NCBI GenBank assembly: GCA_945492935.1 | Contig: CALYVE010000089.1 | Coordinates: 1-6,910 of the forward strand | Length of the DNA: 6,910 nucleotides | Source of the DNA: an uncultured Lachnospiraceae bacterium | GTDB taxonomy: Bacteria > Bacillota > Clostridia > Lachnospirales > Lachnospiraceae | Reading direction: 5' to 3' | In this document: positions 6,601-6,910 of the stretch, one piece after another | Layout: every line of letters starts with the position of its first letter | Numbering within the stretch: position 1 is the stretch's first letter | Program-made: the position numbers and the translations under genes | The notes under the pieces: generated by a model | The model's input: the letters and a program-made list of their open reading frames with translations, nothing else | Database searches by the model: none | What the model was told of the DNA's origin: nothing

Positions 6601-6910
6601 TTAATCCTCCTTTGCCTTTTTTTCTTCGTTGTTTGATGATTCCGCATCAGAATTTTCAGCCTTATCAGCTTCTGTTGACTCCTCTGCTACGATTTTACCT
6701 GCACACATCATATTTTGACAACCGGCACAATCCGCAAGTTTACAAAGCTTTGGCTCCTCGCCCTTTTTGTTAGCCTTTTTGATGTTGCAATGATTGATAA
6801 ATGCAATAATGAATGCGAGTACAAGAAATGCGCCGGGTGCCGAAATAATAATTCCGACCGGCTTGAACAAGCCCTGTGCATCCATGAAATCCTTTATTTT
6901 ATCACCTGCA
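6601..6910 (-). CDS. rnfE: Rnf complex subunit RnfE, C-terminal part only (runs off the window)
   Basis: The reading frame is open from the right edge of the window; the methionine at 6885 is internal, since codons for AGDKIKDF precede it without a stop. The visible 102 residues contain the last membrane segment with the RnfE-type APGAFLVLAFIIAF, followed by a soluble tail. Position before rnfA and rnfB in the clostridial order (C-D-G-E-A-B) supports RnfE; RnfD is less likely. The tail is unusual: a four-cysteine motif C-x4-C-x2-C-x4-C (KLCKLADCAGCQNMMC) followed by about 30 mostly acidic and small residues ending in KAKED. The cysteines could bind zinc or an iron-sulfur cluster, but that is an inference. 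The conserved N-terminal half with its cluster cysteines lies outside the window. Confidence 0.88.
   Translation of the reverse strand, partial: AGDKIKDFMDAQGLFKPVGIIISAPGAFLVLAFIIAFINHCNIKKANKKGEEPKLCKLADCAGCQNMMCAGKIVAEESTEADKAENSDAESSNNEEKKAKED

Noticed and set aside
6601..6885. A separate small 94-residue membrane protein starting at 6885
   Set aside because: The frame is open upstream to the window edge, there is no well-placed strong ribosome binding site, and the APGAF segment with its position before rnfA identifies it as the end of RnfE.

Overview
This window looks like chromosomal DNA from an anaerobic, low-to-moderate GC Firmicute in class Clostridia, most plausibly the Lachnospiraceae. 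The reasons are an Rnf complex with the clostridial gene order (E-A-B at the 3' end), a YlmC/YmxH-type PRC-barrel protein next to nrdR, strong AGGAGG-type ribosome binding sites before almost every gene, and tight operon packing. The family assignment is an inference from gene content; the sequence alone does not name a species.

There are two blocks facing each other. On the + strand (199-2910) lies a three-gene ABC exporter operon: one small ATPase (199-831), then two related ABC-2 type permeases (833-1954 and 1966-2910). Each permease has one N-terminal membrane helix, a large extracytoplasmic domain and a C-terminal helix cluster. A candidate promoter lies at about 123-151. The first 18 bases may be the tail of a terminator from a gene to the left.

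On the - strand, from the right edge leftwards, are rnfE (3' part only), rnfA, rnfB, a DegV-family fatty-acid-binding protein, a YlmC/YmxH-family protein, nrdR and yigZ. The gaps are 3, 12, 11, 48, 20 and 8 bases, so the whole block could be one transcript. The widest gap (48 bases, before ymxH) is the only place for an internal promoter, and none is convincing. Rnf is the ferredoxin:NAD+ oxidoreductase that pumps Na+ or H+; RnfA and RnfE are integral membrane subunits and RnfB is the iron-sulfur-rich ferredoxin-accepting subunit. rnfC, D and G, and the start of rnfE, should lie just beyond position 6910. NrdR represses ribonucleotide reductase genes; YigZ is a conserved IMPACT-family protein.

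The two blocks meet with only 3 bases between opposing stop codons. The most notable structure in the window is a good intrinsic terminator for the - strand transcript (2829-2859) lying inside the coding sequence of the second permease. That permease also ends abruptly after its last helix, without the C-terminal segment seen in its partner. I saw no RNA genes, insertion sequences, CRISPR arrays or clear evidence of a new defence or mobile system; most of the window is well-understood core gene content.
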